DNA of 64,000 nt from Hysterium pulicare CBS 123377 (GCA_000467715.1 AJFK01000274.1:23103-87102); one strand, 5' to 3'. Shown: positions 45,740-56,104, counted from the first letter of the stretch. Notes: generated from the letters alone by a model not told the origin. Numbers and translations: made by a program.

Positions 45740-47263
45740 ATGAGGTTACTCGACAAATACACTATCGGGACCAAGACTATCAAGGTCGAAAATTTCGGAT
45801 TGTACCCCCCGCCATACGCCATTCTATCCCATACTTGGGAAAAGTATTACGACCCATCGACGAACAAGGAAGTAAGCGAGGAGGTGACATTCAAGGAACT
45901 GAACGACCCAGAAGTCCGTTGGCGTTCAGGATACGAAAAGATCATAGAGTTTAGCAGACATACGAAATATCGGTACTTATGGATTGATACATGCTGTATC
46001 GACAAAGCTCACGCCGAATCGGCGGCCCAGGATATCCGCTCTATGTTTCAATACTACCGCAATTCGGAAATATGCATCATATACCTGTCCGACTTCACTT
46101 TGCAACCTAGATGGAAAGATAGCGAGAGGGATCTGATGGAGTGCCGGTGGTTCAAGAGGGGATGGACGCTGCAAGAGCTTATTGCACCTGGCCAGGCGGT
46201 TTTCTACGATAGAGACTGGCGCAGGATTGGGACAAAATCCGAGCTCGCTAACCTCATATCCGAGATTACGGGCATCAACGCCGCTCTTCTTAGGGGAGAG
46301 AAGACCATAAGCGAATTCAGCATCGCGCAGAAAATGAGCTGGGCTGCAGGACGAGATACCACGTATGTTGAGGACAGGGCGTATTCTCTCCTAGGCATCT
46401 TCGATGTATTCATATCTATAAATCCACCCGGAGAGGGATGGAAGGCCTTTACACGACTTCAGGAAGAACTGCTGAGGACATCGACGGACCAATCGATATT
46501 TGCTTGGACTCAATTCGGACAACCGTTGCCCCCTCATCGATCCAATATGCCGAGCATACAACGGTCGTGCAGCATGCTCGCTCCAACTCCGGATTGCTTC
46601 GTAGATTCTTCCGCAATCATTACCCTAAACGAAGTTCGTCAACATCCAAGTCTGATTCCCCACACCGCCCAAGTATCTCGAAATGCGCGTTCTATCTTGA
46701 ACCAACCAGCTTACATCGCCGGCGGACGCCTATGCCTACCACTCCTTGTCCGCTCTCTAACATCGACCAAAACGACAGTGCTTCTGGAAGCAGTATTGAA
46801 CTGCCACGAGGAAGATCCGAAAAGAATCATAGCGATCTATCTTGCAGCAGATAAAAACGTCTACCGCCAAAGAATATACGCAAAAGCCGTATCCTACGTC
46901 CCCGCATGGAGGGTGGAACCGTACTACATCGGTCGAATCATCCACAGCTCAGCTGCCGGCCGAGAGCTATTCTTAAGCAAGTCGCGACAATGGAAAGCAG
47001 TTCCGCTCGATCTATCGCCTATCTCACTCTTATGGCCCGAAGATTGGACAACGGACTGGACGCCGCGTCGACCGGAGGAAATCGTCGATTTAGCAGAAGA
47101 GGAAGGGTCCGCGGCCCATGATCGGATCAGGCATGAAAAGAATCTCTATCATGACGATGTGAAGGGCCTTCGGAACGCCGAGGTGGCGGTACTTGCAACG
47201 ATAGCGGTTGTAGGTGGTGTTTTGGCGGGCAGAAGCGATAAGAAAAGAGACGAGACGTTCTAG
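45740..47263 (+). CDS. HET domain protein (heterokaryon incompatibility type)
   Basis: One exon, 507 residues from the ATG at 45740. The HET domain occupies about residues 26-170, with its conserved blocks YAILSHTWEKY, RYLWIDTCCIDKAHAES, EICIIYLSDF and, further on, CRWFKRGWTLQELIAPGQAV. GRDTTYVEDRAYSLLGIFDV is the usual end of the family N-terminal region. The C-terminal 250 residues have no recognised repeat or effector domain; a small hydrophobic stretch (VAVLATIAVVGGVLAG) lies near the end. HET domains trigger cell death when incompatible hyphae fuse. The frame is intact. It sits between the MFS gene and a duplicated flank, in the middle of the coiled-coil/zinc island. Confidence 0.9.
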   Translation: MRLLDKYTIGTKTIKVENFGLYPPPYAILSHTWEKYYDPSTNKEVSEEVTFKELNDPEVRWRSGYEKIIEFSRHTKYRYLWIDTCCIDKAHAESAAQDIRSMFQYYRNSEICIIYLSDFTLQPRWKDSERDLMECRWFKRGWTLQELIAPGQAVFYDRDWRRIGTKSELANLISEITGINAALLRGEKTISEFSIAQKMSWAAGRDTTYVEDRAYSLLGIFDVFISINPPGEGWKAFTRLQEELLRTSTDQSIFAWTQFGQPLPPHRSNMPSIQRSCSMLAPTPDCFVDSSAIITLNEVRQHPSLIPHTAQVSRNARSILNQPAYIAGGRLCLPLLVRSLTSTKTTVLLEAVLNCHEEDPKRIIAIYLAADKNVYRQRIYAKAVSYVPAWRVEPYYIGRIIHSSAAGRELFLSKSRQWKAVPLDLSPISLLWPEDWTTDWTPRRPEEIVDLAEEEGSAAHDRIRHEKNLYHDDVKGLRNAEVAVLATIAVVGGVLAGRSDKKRDETF

Positions 47264-47269
47264 AATGTC

Positions 47270-48410
47270 GGTATTCGATTCGGAAAGCTCTTGAAAGCTG
47301 TTCTTCGCCCTTTCTTCTCTACATTTGGCACCGTAATGATTAGGGATTGATGTAACGATATTGCCGTATGTTTGGGGTAGCAAACTCTGGGATTCGATTT
47401 TACTGCTTTTTGCCCGTCGAGAACTCTTCCCAGGACCTGATTCATTTTATTTGTCAGTACTATTCCGGATAATACCTCCCACGCGGCCTCTTTCGTCAAG
47501 TCAGAAAATCCTCATCTGCGACATCCAATCATCGAGTTTTTTAAAAGTCTCCATCCACGCCCTCCCCACTATCACTCGCGCGTTGTATCATTCCAATACT
47601 CCAACTCTATACTTTATACCGCTTGCTCCATCGCTCCGTCTATTTATTCCATTTCATCTGCAATTCCATTTCATCTGCCATTTCAAGGTAAAGGGATTGC
47701 GGATAGGTCATGCGGATGGGACTCGATTAGGATCGGAGAAAACGGAAGGGTATAGGAGGACGGATATCGGTTGATAAAAAGCATGAACGGGTCGATGGCC
47801 TAGACAGACCGATGATGAAGGAGGCGGATGATGGATTCTGCCGTTGCGAGGAATCAATCGAGGAATCAATCAAGAATATGGTGGAAGAAGAATGTTAGGG
47901 AATTGTCCTAACACTCTATACCTATCGCCTCGTCCTAACATTTTGTATTAGCTGGAGTTTGATTTATGTAGAGTCCGATATTTCTGATGAGCAGTCTACG
48001 AGGTTCTGGCCCAATACAATGACATTTAAGATCCACATACACCCGATATGTGGGGAGTATATCGACGATCCTTAACATCTGGCAGATGACGTAATGTCAC
48101 CTCGGCATTCCCGATCACTTCAGCATTCTAGAATACACCTATTAATTTTGGAAACACTCGATTTGAGCAGAATTTAGAGGCAATTTTAACATGTACCTTC
48201 TGATAACTGGTAAACAAGTATCATGAGAGGACCTTATTAGAAGGTACGTACGGTATAGTCGGCGTAGGTGCACCGCGTTGAGAGAAGCATGGAACTTTCG
48301 TTATCCTCCTGATCTTGTCTGCACTCCTCCATCCTTCCTCCAGTCTTCCCCCTTTAATTGACCCTAGTTCTAACTTAAACATGGCCAGATGTCCGGATAA
48401 CCCCCTCAAT
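47270..48410. other. Intergenic; carries a segmental duplication
   Basis: From 47270 to about 47940 nothing is recognised. From 47940 to 48430 the sequence is duplicated at 53560-54010. Confidence 0.5.
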
Positions 48411-48430
48411 GACTTAGACGCAGTCCGGTT
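47940..48430 (+). repeat. Segmental duplication, unit 1
   Basis: About 490 bp with colinear similarity to 53560-54010. Shared blocks include agctggagtt...gtagag...tatttctgatg-gcagtct, cctcggcattcc, cactcgatttgag/ccctcgatttgag, gagagaagcatgga, and the final gtccggttcatc at the 3' end of family copy 8. Its middle (tgtggggagt, cgacgatcctt, ggcagatgacg) is also present upstream of the MFS gene. Confidence 0.75.
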
Positions 48431-49280
48431 CATCGTTTGGCATTGAGCCGGCAGCCTTGTTTATCGCATGGGCGTACTGGCATCCAGGCTTCTTGCAGTT
48501 GTAGAATTTCCGGCATTTTCGGCGCTCACATGCCAGCTCCGTATGGAAACAGTTTGTGCAGACGTCATGGCTATCGCACTGCAGACCATTGTTCTTGCAG
48601 TTGTAACAGGGAATGATTGGACAAGGCTTGGTTGAATCACTATTCATGTAAGATGTCTGAATGTTAAGCTGTGTGAAATAACTTACGTTTCTATTTTCCG
48701 CTTTTTGACCACAAGATCTTGCTCTGGCGCTGGGATCTGATGAAGCGCAGACCATGCTATTGTGTTTGCAGCAGGTCTAAGTGGGAGATTTGAATGATCT
48801 TCGCTGAACAATTTCGTCCGGAGTCTGGCCTCAAGACATTTCAGTTTTGCTTCTTTGTCGTCGAGGGATGTTTGGAGATTGTTGATTTCGTTACGCTGCT
48901 CCTGTTCCACATTCACGTCAGTCACGACTGCTCACTCGCATCTTAAGAGTAGGAGTTGAATCGCTTACTTGGTTCTCCTTTGTCAGCACTTCTGCACGCT
49001 GCTTGACATCCACTATGGTCGCCGCCTGCTCGCCGACACGTGTTTTCAAACCGACAATCTCAGATCTAGATTGCTCATGCTGATCACTCAGCTTTTGGTA
49101 CTCTTCCGTCACTCTCTGGCTATTCGCGGTAGCCGTATCTCGTTCATTAGTGAGGGTGAGGTTGTCCACGCGGAGACTCTCGACCTCTGCAGTGGAATGA
49201 AACAGATCAGACTCTATTTCCGCAATACGCCAGCGAAGAAGCTGGTTTTCGAATGGATCAGGATGCTCGCCGTTAGACAT
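48414..49280 (-). CDS. Coiled-coil / compound zinc-module protein (family copy 8)
   Basis: Exons 49280-48969, 48901-48687 and 48639-48414 join in phase to 250 residues. It starts MSNGEHPDPFENQLLRWRIA. Coiled coil covers about residues 15-140 (EVESLRVDNLTLTNERDTAT, NEINNLQTSLDDKEAKLKCL). LVVKKRKIET precedes intron 2. The zinc exon has CYNC, CDSHDVCTNC, CERRKC and CKKPGCQYAH with spacing C-x2-C-x6-C-x5-C-x2-C-x6-C-x4-C-x5-C-x4-C-x3-H. All ten ligands are present, and a further Cys pair precedes the module (CPIIPC). The tail is short and acidic. The 3' end of this gene was carried into the duplication at 54.0 kb. Confidence 0.8.
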
Positions 49281-49284
49281 GGTG

Positions 49285-50640
49285 AGGCGAGTGGCTGGTG
49301 GATATTGGAACGGATTGCAGGAGGTGGTTGGGTTGACAGATTGAGGTCAAAGATTGACAGAACGTCTAGTGTCGGAATACGAGTAGAATGAACGGGGCTT
49401 AGACTGGCCAATGCGTTTCTCTCACTTCACAAGTACCATATGAAGTTGCTTTCACCTTACGTGGGGGCGAAATTGAAGGACATGGCTGACAAAGTGATTA
49501 CTCATTAGCGCCTTGGCACGCACATATATTCTGCTCGTTCCTCGCCAAAACTCTCTTTTCCTTTTCCTCATGACGGTCTGTGTACAATCCAGAGGTCCAC
49601 CCCGAGTCCCTCACTTTGCCTTTGAGAGTCATCTGATCCATCATTTTTGTCCCCCACTTGATGGACTTGACATCTCCCTTGAGTCTATGGACGCAAGCCT
49701 CGACCCCTCCGACTGCAGCCTTGCATTGTCTGCTTCTTGTCCGGATCCTTTGAAGAGTTCCGCGCCGGGCGGATTCATTGGACTGGCTGGATGGCGCAAT
49801 AGCAGTAGCTTCATGCTTTCGAAGATGCTTTCGCTATGGACTCGTACTGGCCAGATTGGAGGATCGCGGACCTTATGGTTCACCTCACAACGTCCAGTCA
49901 CCCCAGAGGTTCTTGGCTCATTGGCATTAGTCCTTCGGGCGCCTTTGACCTCGTCTTCTACCCGCAGGTGAGGGTTCTCCTTCTTCACGTATATCATGAC
50001 ATTTGGATCTCAATTGGGATGGTTGAGAGTCGTGAAACGCGTGCTGTGGTTCCGACGCACGTCTCGACTAGCTCGGGCGCGGCTGTATACGAACTTTACC
50101 AGAGTACTTTGATACTGGGTCTGAGATCTCCGCCATGAGACTCCTGGTACTTTGTCACTCGCAAGCTAGGGTTGTGTGTGCCTGCTATCTGAACACATCG
50201 CCTTGAAACAGTAGGCCTTTTTTTCGTTGGTTTCCGGTCCTTGTGGCTAGAACCGAGGAAGAATAATGAGCAAGCTTTCTGAACATCTAACCACTTTGTC
50301 AAGCCAATACAGTCGCCATTTTCTCTCTATGCCATTTTGCGCTCACTACTCTCAGCGTCTCACTTTCACGGTGCCTTACTTTCACAGTGCCCAGTAACTT
50401 TTCGTTATAGCAGGCAGCAGGCTTAGATTTCTATTTCGCTCTTTCACTTTCAGTATCGAAATATTCGGCAACGCCACCCCGGCCCTAGTAAAACTCCGCA
50501 CAAACTTCTTTGCAGTCAAACTCATCCTCAAGCGTACCAGCCTCAAGCAGATCCCACGATCCAGTCCAAATCTTCAATCAAGTCTTTTCTCTGCCCAACA
50601 TCCGTGTCGAAAATCTACTGCTACCGCAAGGCGCCAACCT
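49285..50640. other. Intergenic region
   Basis: Promoter of copy 8, then overlapping frames on both strands at 49513-50138 without family features, then a dispersed T-run element (50135-50275). The last 200 bp are the promoter of copy 10. Confidence 0.35.
50135..50275 (+). repeat. Dispersed T-run element, copy F
   Basis: Contains ctttttttcgttggtttccg, gtccttgtggctagaaccga and ggaagaa, the same order as copy C (ttcgttcgactggcgtccttgcgatgtc...ggaagaa) with more divergence. Confidence 0.5.
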
Positions 50641-50641
50641 T

Positions 50642-51560
50642 ATGGCCTCAGAATATCCCAATGGTACCGGTTCACTCGAAGAGACTCAACCAACCACGAA
50701 CAACAGCTCCGATGCCAGCACCAAACCGTCCCCCACCCTCACCGCTAAGACCGTTCGTGAGAAAGAGCTTGAAGAGAAAGTCAACCAGTTGTCAGCCCGA
50801 AACATCACCCTCGAATCCATGTTCAAAGACGGCATCCGCGTGATCGAAAGATTACAGACCCACCAACTTCGGACCGAAGTCGAGCATAACGATGCCAATG
50901 CCTGCTCGTCGGACATAATTGCCAACTACCAGAAGACCAACTCCCGCCTCGTCGTCCATAATCTGAAAATGGACCTACTGGTGGAGCGTCTTAGGAACGA
51001 GAAGAAGATTCAGGATGATACGATTAGGCATTTGGGAGATGTCATCAAGAAGCAATATCAGGAGTCGTATACGCCCGGGAAGCGCGGTGCGGATGAGATG
51101 GGGTATGTCCTTTCCCCTAATGAATTCAAGTCCATGCTAACTCACCTCTGGATCCGACGACGCCCCGTCGGCGAAGAAACTAAAGCGACCGGTCGTGACT
51201 TGCATTCCTTGCTATACGATGAAGCGCAAAGACTGTGACCATGGAAGCCCGTGCAAGAACTGCACTAAACACTCCAAAGTCTGTCGCCGAGGTCGATGCA
51301 AGCAATTCGCTGCGGGTACTTGTACGAAAGCCAATTGTCCGTTGGCTCATGAGGATGATGGATATACAAACACTGTGCCGATCACCAAGGTACAGCAAAT
51401 AACGCAGGATGGGCAGATGCGCAAGGGGCCGAAGTCGAAAAATGTCAAGAAGAAAGCGAAAGAAGCTGCGAAGAAGGCAGAGAAGTTGAAGGGGGAGCGT
51501 TCCGACCAGGAGAGCAATGGTGGAGAGAACAAGAAGGCGCATGAGCACAGCAGCGATTGA
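50642..51560 (+). CDS. Coiled-coil / compound zinc-module protein (family copy 10), splice acceptor altered
   Basis: Exon 1 50642-51102 begins MASEYPNGTGSLEETQPTTN and has a coiled coil (TVREKELEEKVNQLSARNIT, NLKMDLLVERLRNEKKIQDD) ending GKRGADEM. Exon 2 51152-51560 gives SDDAPSAKKLKRPVVT, then CIPC, CDHGSPCKNC, CRRGRC and CTKANCPLAHEDD, spacing C-x2-C-x7-C-x5-C-x2-C-x6-C-x4-C-x7-C-x4-C-x3-H, then NTVPITKVQQ and a Lys/Glu-rich tail. The exons join in phase (289 residues) only if the intron runs from GTATGT at 51103 to a boundary where the acceptor reads TGG instead of TAG. No AG that keeps the frame lies between the branch-like gctaac and the module. So this copy may splice poorly, use a GG acceptor, or be newly broken. 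Confidence 0.65.
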
Positions 51561-51564
51561 GGTA

Positions 51565-52350
51565 ATGTTATTCCCATTGGCACAGGCTTTGTGGTTTGGT
51601 TGCGGTGGCTGGGTTCACATGTAGATGGCGTAAGGAGAAGATTGTGTTACACGCGCTGTTAGCCAAATCTAAATTGTGACCTTGAAGAAGAGGATGATCG
51701 AGCTTCTAGCCATGGACGGGGTCATCTCTACTCTTCATGAGTTGGGGAGCAAAACAATCAAGGTAGAGCCATTTGGCGCCGGGGCACGGAGTTCCCTCGT
51801 ATTAGTTTTGCTGGATCAGACTTCAATAATGCAATACCTAAACTAGGCGGCTCTACTCATTGCATCTGATCCCTGGTGGCGCTACTCGTTGTATCTGACT
51901 CCTCATCTTACCTTTCGAGCAATGACACATGGCTGAATGACTGGTCAGTGGTAATGGACTGCCTGCACCACCGCATGTTGTAGGAAATCTGTAGACAAGA
52001 GGGAGTGATTGAGTCTCAATCCAAAGGCCACAAAAGAACCGGCATTCAGGCTGAGACTTTTCAACGGGGTCACTACCCAATAATGATGAAGGATTAGGGC
52101 GTCTTCTTTAGGAATGAAGCGCAGAAGAGCATGAGGCATCAATCGCACAGGCCCAGACCGCCTTAGCCGTTAACACCGAGGGACGCGTCGGGGTACAGGG
52201 ACGTCGATTATCGATGACTTCTATGACTTCTAATTTCTCTTCAAGTCGTTGAGGATTCCTGTTTGGAATGATACCCATGATTTCCGATATGTGAGTGTTA
52301 ACAAGCCTTTGCTTGGCTGTTCAATCTTCTCTAGTATTTTAGGTTGAATA
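51565..52350. other. Intergenic with a possible HET N-terminus relic
   Basis: At about 51709-51775 a plus-strand frame reads MDGVISTLHELGSKTIKVEP then FG, which resembles the start of the HET protein at 45740 (TIGTKTIKVENFG). It breaks off before the HET blocks. Nothing else recognised. Confidence 0.3.
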
Positions 52351-52359
52351 AGAGGGGTA

Positions 52360-53190
52360 AGCGACGATCAAGATTCTCTTCGAGAACAAACATCCTTAAG
52401 ATGGATCGCACTTGCCATCCTCTCCACGTCAACAAGAGTGCTCCCCAAAAATTGCTCGGACCCACGTACGAACCTATGAGACCACGGTCACCATCTCGGC
52501 ATAGAGTCATGAAAGGCTCTCCGCCAAATCAGCGAGCTCCAAACCCCTGGAGTGAACAATGAGTGGATGAATCCGAAGCAAATAGACTGCTACAGCATGG
52601 ACCAGTTACCTCAGTAAATAATAGTCAGACTGGCTGCAACGATCATTGCGCATTTCTCTTTCTCCGCGTTGGATTTACTCCTATCCGAAAGGATGTGGAT
52701 TTGTCGGAGAAAATCGATAGACGCCCAATTCGTCCCGAGGAGGAAGAGCCAGGTATTAGGATCAGCTTTCGCGTAAGGCTCCATTTCTAAACGTACTTAG
52801 GATGCCATTATGGCAAGGAACCAGCCTGCCCAGGCGCCGGGGCCATAGAAACCGCTGACGAGGGATATACCGAGGGGATCTGGCGGAGCAGCGGTGATGG
52901 GTAGATAGATGGGGTTGCAAAAGTCAAAACAACGCCTTGTTCCATTATTCATACTTATAGATAGTAAGATGTGGCGACGTCGGTTCGATGTTGGCGATGG
53001 CGTTGGAGGTGTCGACGATGACGCTACGAGGGTGTCGGAGGCTTGAGACCAGGAAACTGGAGAGTGCGGCGATTAATAAGAGAGTGTAGAGTCCGCAGTA
53101 GACTATAAAGCGTGCAGTGGCATGAACTGTGATGAGCGAAGCGGGCAACGCATGCTGATAAGGCCTACCTAAAGCTGAGCAGATCTTTGG
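52360..53190 (-). pseudogene. Decayed polytopic membrane protein gene
   Basis: Minus-strand pieces in order: TARFIVYCGLYTLLLIAALS (about 53115-53055) and HPRSVIVDTSNAIANIEPTS; then CNPIYLPITAAPPDPLGISL and VSGFYGPGAWAGWFLAIMAS (about 52920-52803), ending at a TAA just before a GTACGT; then YAKADPNTWLFLLGTNWASI and DFLRQIHILSDRSKSNAEKE (about 52785-52680); and, past TGA and TAG codons where tryptophan would fit, ICFGFIHSLFTPGVWSSLIW. This block order matches a family of large uncharacterised ascomycete membrane proteins. Only the C-terminal part remains and it is broken by stops explained by TGG to TGA/TAG changes. Confidence 0.6.
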
Positions 53191-53399
53191 AGGCTGAGCA
53201 AGGCTGACACTCTTAATTTCACCTTGGAGCCTAGCGGGAACGTGGTCATAGGTAGATCCCCCCGCAATCTTTGCCTCTAGTGAGACATCCACGATCTCAA
53301 GATATTCTGGCACGATGTCTATGGTACTCTCTCCATAACTTCTCGATAGTATCCCAAACCCAGCTTGTATATCGCTCGCGTCCATAAGAAATCTAACAC

Positions 53400-53560
53400 T
53401 AGGAATCAGATAGAACGTCCCGAGCTCAATTCCTCTTTGATTACTATCGCCCTGAGTCAACTTGGTCGAGGTTAGATGCGTTTTGCTCGATATCGCTGGG
53501 CTCTTGCTCATAACCCCTGCTGGCAGTGACTTGCGGAGAGAGATATGCTCACATTCTGAC
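53400..53560 (-). pseudogene. Damaged copy of the MFS transporter 5' exon
   Basis: The minus strand reads EQEPSDIEQNASNLDQVDSG and then two stops; the MFS protein at 44600 has EQEPRDADQHASNLDQADSR at its N-terminus. Matching DNA extends upstream (gcggagagagatatg-tcacatt). It lies directly next to the duplicated block 53560-54010. Confidence 0.75.
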
Positions 53561-54010
53561 TTTTTGAATCAGCTGGAGTTAGAACTGTGTAGAGGGTATT
53601 TCTGATGCGCAGTCTGTAAGGTATTGCTTTTAATATCAATGACTTTTGGGATCATCATACGCCCTATGTGTGGGAAAGCGACCTCGGCATTCCTTATCTC
53701 AACTTCAGCGTTCCTGATTCTACCTCTGATGCCCGAAAACCCTCGATTTGAGAGAAATTCCATAAGATAAACGGCCGAGGAATGGAGAACAAGTGCTCAA
53801 CGTGGGATCTCATCCCAAGGTACGCGCCGTATAGCTGGAGAAGGTGCAAGCGTCGAGAGAAGCATGGAAGATTCGTTGTCCAGCCGCCTGGTGTTTGGGG
53901 TCCTGTATCATTCCTTCTACATCCTACAACTTGTACTCCACTTTCATTCTGAGCAGCCTCTAGGTCCAAATAACCCCTTCAAAAGCTTAGGATTGGTCCG
54001 GTTCATCCTT
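53560..54010 (+). repeat. Segmental duplication, unit 2
   Basis: Partner of 47940-48430, in the same orientation, with many substitutions and small indels. It ends at ggtccggttcatccttggg, which is the 3' end of family copy 8 in unit 1. The rest of the gene was not found here. Confidence 0.75.
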
Positions 54011-54061
54011 GGGATTTGTGATCGCTCCGGTAAGATTGGGGTAGTTGTATCCCGCAGTGCA

Positions 54062-54382
54062 CGTATGAGCAGTCCCAGAAATTGGACAAGCCCCTCAGTC
54101 TCCGATCTAGCCTCCATCCAGCATCGGCGAAGCCCAGGAAACAGAGATTGCCGAAGTCCAGAGCGGTCGCCGGTGGGGCCGCCTCCGCAGGGAATGGGCG
54201 GATACTCATCAACCAGATGCGAGACGCACAATCCAATCTCGCATGGGCAAGAAATCGATCGGTGCCACTTGCCAACTACTCGAAGGAAATCTCGAGCAAT
54301 CAGCAGGCATGATTCTTAAGTTCACGAAGGAGATGATCGAGGCCAATGACCCGAAGAGCGCGAACGCGTTCGAGCAGCCATG
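54062..54382 (+). CDS. Uncertain terminal exon, two overlapping frames
   Basis: Two plus-strand frames look protein-like. One begins after a TAG-type acceptor near 54111 and runs to 54382 (GEAQETEIAEVQSGRRWGRL, LLEGNLEQSAGMILKFTKEM, end NAFEQP). The other runs 54082-54312 (LDKPLSLRSSLHPASAKPRK, INQMRDAQSNLAWARNRSVP). I cannot tell which is real. No family recognised. Confidence 0.25.
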
Positions 54383-54389
54383 AAAACTT

Positions 54390-55025
54390 CTTCGGATATT
54401 AGGAAGGTATTTATAGGAACCATGTCGGCACTTTTATCGATTGGAATTGGCGACTCTCGCAAGTAAGATGAATGTCCGAGGAATGTCACTGACGGAGTTG
54501 TTATGGCTGAAGTTGACAGACACCTCATATTTCTTTTCGAGTTTTTCCGCTTCGGATCTATCTACAATAGTTATTGCATCTTATACTGAGCTTGGCCTCG
54601 ATCTATCATCACCGGGCATGGACCAATACACACCCTCTAGCAACCATTTTCATCCATGCTATATCCCTACAGAATAAATTAGTCAGGCATGTCATTCACC
54701 GCTAAACGCCGGGCTCTACCGAATGCAAGCTCGAGAAAGCGGGATCTGGGCCGCTTTTGCGATAACCCCGTTGCAAATCAGATCCGCGTTCTGAGGCAAT
54801 CATCTAAGACATACGATTTATTCACGCAATCGCCAATCCAGACAACAAAGGAGGTCCGTTCGGAGTCGGAGTTATCATACACTATCTGAGATCCGCTGCA
54901 CCATTCACCGCTACATTCGGCAAGCAGTACATTGCTGACCCACGGTCTTCGAGATTGTGGCTTACACCTTTGTCTAGATACTTTGAACAACCCAGCGCCA
55001 CATTGCCCGACATTCTACTCCACTA
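54390..55025. other. Intergenic, promoter of family copy 13
   Basis: No gene supported; the short frames at 54441-54889 have no family features. Confidence 0.35.
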
Positions 55026-55029
55026 CGAC

Positions 55030-55913
55030 ATGGACTCTACACGATATCCCAACTATCCACCCCGTCCGCCATACCAAGGCCCGGCGCTCGAGCTCGTACA
55101 GAGGGAAAATGCAGATCTGCGACGTGAAGTGAACGAGGCAAATTCGAAAGCAAAGACCCGGGAACTCGACATTGCTACAATCACTTCGAAGAAAGATAAC
55201 GCGGAACGGGAAGCGCAGACTGCGAAGTTGGAAAGCGGGCGCCTCCAGAAACTCAATAACGAACAGGCGACTATTATTTTGGTAACCAGCTCTGCATCAA
55301 CTTCCCGGTGAATCCTAGGCAATGCTGACTGTGCTCTACGTTAGAAACGAGATGCCGAATTGGAGATCACTCGGGAGCAACTTCTACGGGCTAACCGGCG
55401 AATCCGCGACCTCGAGAAGCAGCAGCATGAATGACAGCCAGCTACCGACCGAACCGGCCTTCCTGGACAAGCTACTCGAGACCAAGCGCAGGCAGAGGTA
55501 AAGGCATCGGAAGAAACTGCCTCGAAGAAACGAAAACTAGAGTATGAAATCCTTCTACATTCTCCAGACACGCACCGCGACTCGCCGTCTCTTCGTCCCG
55601 CAATACTAACACCTCTCCCAGCTCCTCCCTCTTCGAACTACCCATCCCACCGGCTCGAAAACTCGTCGTGTGTACGGAATGCCGTGGCAAAGGCCTCGCT
55701 TGCGACAAGAAAGACACTTGTGACCATTGCGCAGAGCATGGCTTGACGTGCACGAGGTGGGCATGCAACCGCTTTGAGCGCGAGGTATGCGATAAGGTCA
55801 ACTGTGTCCTGGCACATGCGAAGGATCAGTACCCGAATTTGAAAATTGGAAGACATCGTAAGGGTGACGCTAGCAAACTGGGGGTTACGAGGTCGGGTGT
55901 GGAGTATAATTGA
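55030..55913 (+). pseudogene. Coiled-coil / compound zinc-module gene (family copy 13) with one in-frame TGA
   Basis: Exons 55030-55281, 55345-55541 and 55622-55913 join in phase. It starts MDSTRYPNYPPRPPYQGPAL; coiled coil follows (QRENADLRREVNEANSKAKT, RDAELEITREQLLRANRRIR). In exon 2, after EKQQHE, a TGA at about 55429 interrupts the frame, which continues through QATRDQAQAEVKASEETASK and KKRKLE. The zinc exon is perfect: CTEC, CDKKDTCDHC, CTRWAC and CDKVNCVLAHAKD, spacing C-x2-C-x6-C-x5-C-x2-C-x6-C-x4-C-x7-C-x4-C-x3-H. The single TGA is what a CGA-to-TGA change would give. Either a recent pseudogene, a sequencing error, or a short protein (85 + 35 residues) without the zinc module. Confidence 0.7.
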
Positions 55914-56104
55914 GATTGAAGAGGCCGAGACGGTTGGGCGGATGTGGTGGTTGTTGGATGAGGGAAATGATGGCTTTCTTGTTGGTGCGAAGGCTCACAA
56001 AGTCTCAATATCAATTGTAGCCTTGCGATGGAGGCTGAACTTGTTCCTATGTAAGGTCTTACTGAGTGCTCCCATAGTCCCTAGTAACATAAATATCAAG
56101 GATA

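Noticed and set aside
49513-50138. Another zinc-family copy between copies 8 and 10
   Set aside because: No cysteine module, basic tract or family start could be read in any frame.
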